Assembly: GCA_027064785.1 (NCBI GenBank)
Contig: JAMOPE010000451.1
Coordinates: 1-5,404 of the forward strand
DNA from: Geobacteraceae bacterium
GTDB taxonomy: Bacteria; Desulfobacterota; Desulfuromonadia; Desulfuromonadales; Geopsychrobacteraceae
Length of the DNA: 5,404 nucleotides
Reading direction: 5' to 3'
This document shows positions 5,313 through 5,404 of this stretch, piece by piece. The position numbers and the translations under genes are program-made. The first letter of the stretch is position 1, and every line of letters begins with the position of its first letter. The notes beneath the pieces are model-generated. The model was not told the origin of the DNA and did not search any database. It saw only the letters and a program-made list of their open reading frames with translations.

Positions 5313-5362
5313 GAAACATGGCGTGGATACATGTTTCTAGCCGAACAGAGCGTCATTGTCAA
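5313..5362 (-). promoter_or_regulatory. Promoter with overlapping operator-like inverted repeat for the Panacea operon
   Basis: On the minus strand TTGACA (5357-5362), a 17-base spacer and TAGAAA (5334-5339), predicting a start near 5327. A perfect inverted repeat, GAAACATG and CATGTTTC with 9 bases between, spans 5313-5337. It covers half of the -10 hexamer and the start point, the classic place for a repressor. Autoregulation, common in toxin-antitoxin operons, is inferred. The rest of 5215-5404 shows no gene. Confidence 0.6.
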
Positions 5363-5404
5363 CAATATTATCTGTTTATATCGCCAATGAACAATCATTA
5401 AAAA

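Overview
The window reads as a Gram-negative chromosome segment, most likely a deltaproteobacterium of the Desulfuromonas/Geobacter type. The grounds are a Thermotoga/Bacillus-type DAHP synthase with an N-terminal regulatory domain, a surface protein of the kind handled by exosortase, a near-consensus sigma-54 promoter, and moderate GC in the core genes. The taxonomic call is inference from protein style only. Almost everything is on the minus strand; the one plus-strand gene is a tRNA.

Region by region: (1) 1-630 is the 5' part of a secreted protein. Its last visible residues look like the stretch that usually comes just before a PEP-CTERM sorting signal, and a sigma-54 promoter lies 34 bases upstream of its start codon. 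(2) 839-3819 is a probable amino-acid biosynthesis operon transcribed leftward: promoter, phenylalanine-rich leader peptide, attenuator, second terminator-like hairpin, aroF (DAHP synthase), a 93-residue protein with four clustered cysteines, a ~180-bp palindromic intergenic element, serC (phosphoserine aminotransferase), terminator. (3) 3855-4013 is a compact tRNA-Phe(GAA) unit with consensus promoter and terminator, divergent from the aroF leader. (4) 4151-5362 is a two-gene Panacea-type toxin-antitoxin candidate with its own promoter, possible operator and terminator, lying on the 3' side of the tRNA gene as accessory DNA often does.

The strongest result is the aroF leader. A 27-codon reading frame with a ribosome binding site holds eight Phe codons plus Tyr and Trp. 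It is followed by RNA segments that can form either an antiterminator (3694-3707 with 3638-3652) or a rho-independent terminator (3611-3655), sharing one arm. This is the layout of classical translation-coupled attenuation, here placed on the first enzyme of the shikimate pathway rather than on pheA or pheST. The tRNA whose charging would be sensed is encoded about 130 bases away on the other strand. Readthrough would also serve serC, so aromatic and serine/PLP supply may be tied together, reminiscent of the serC-aroA operon of E. coli.
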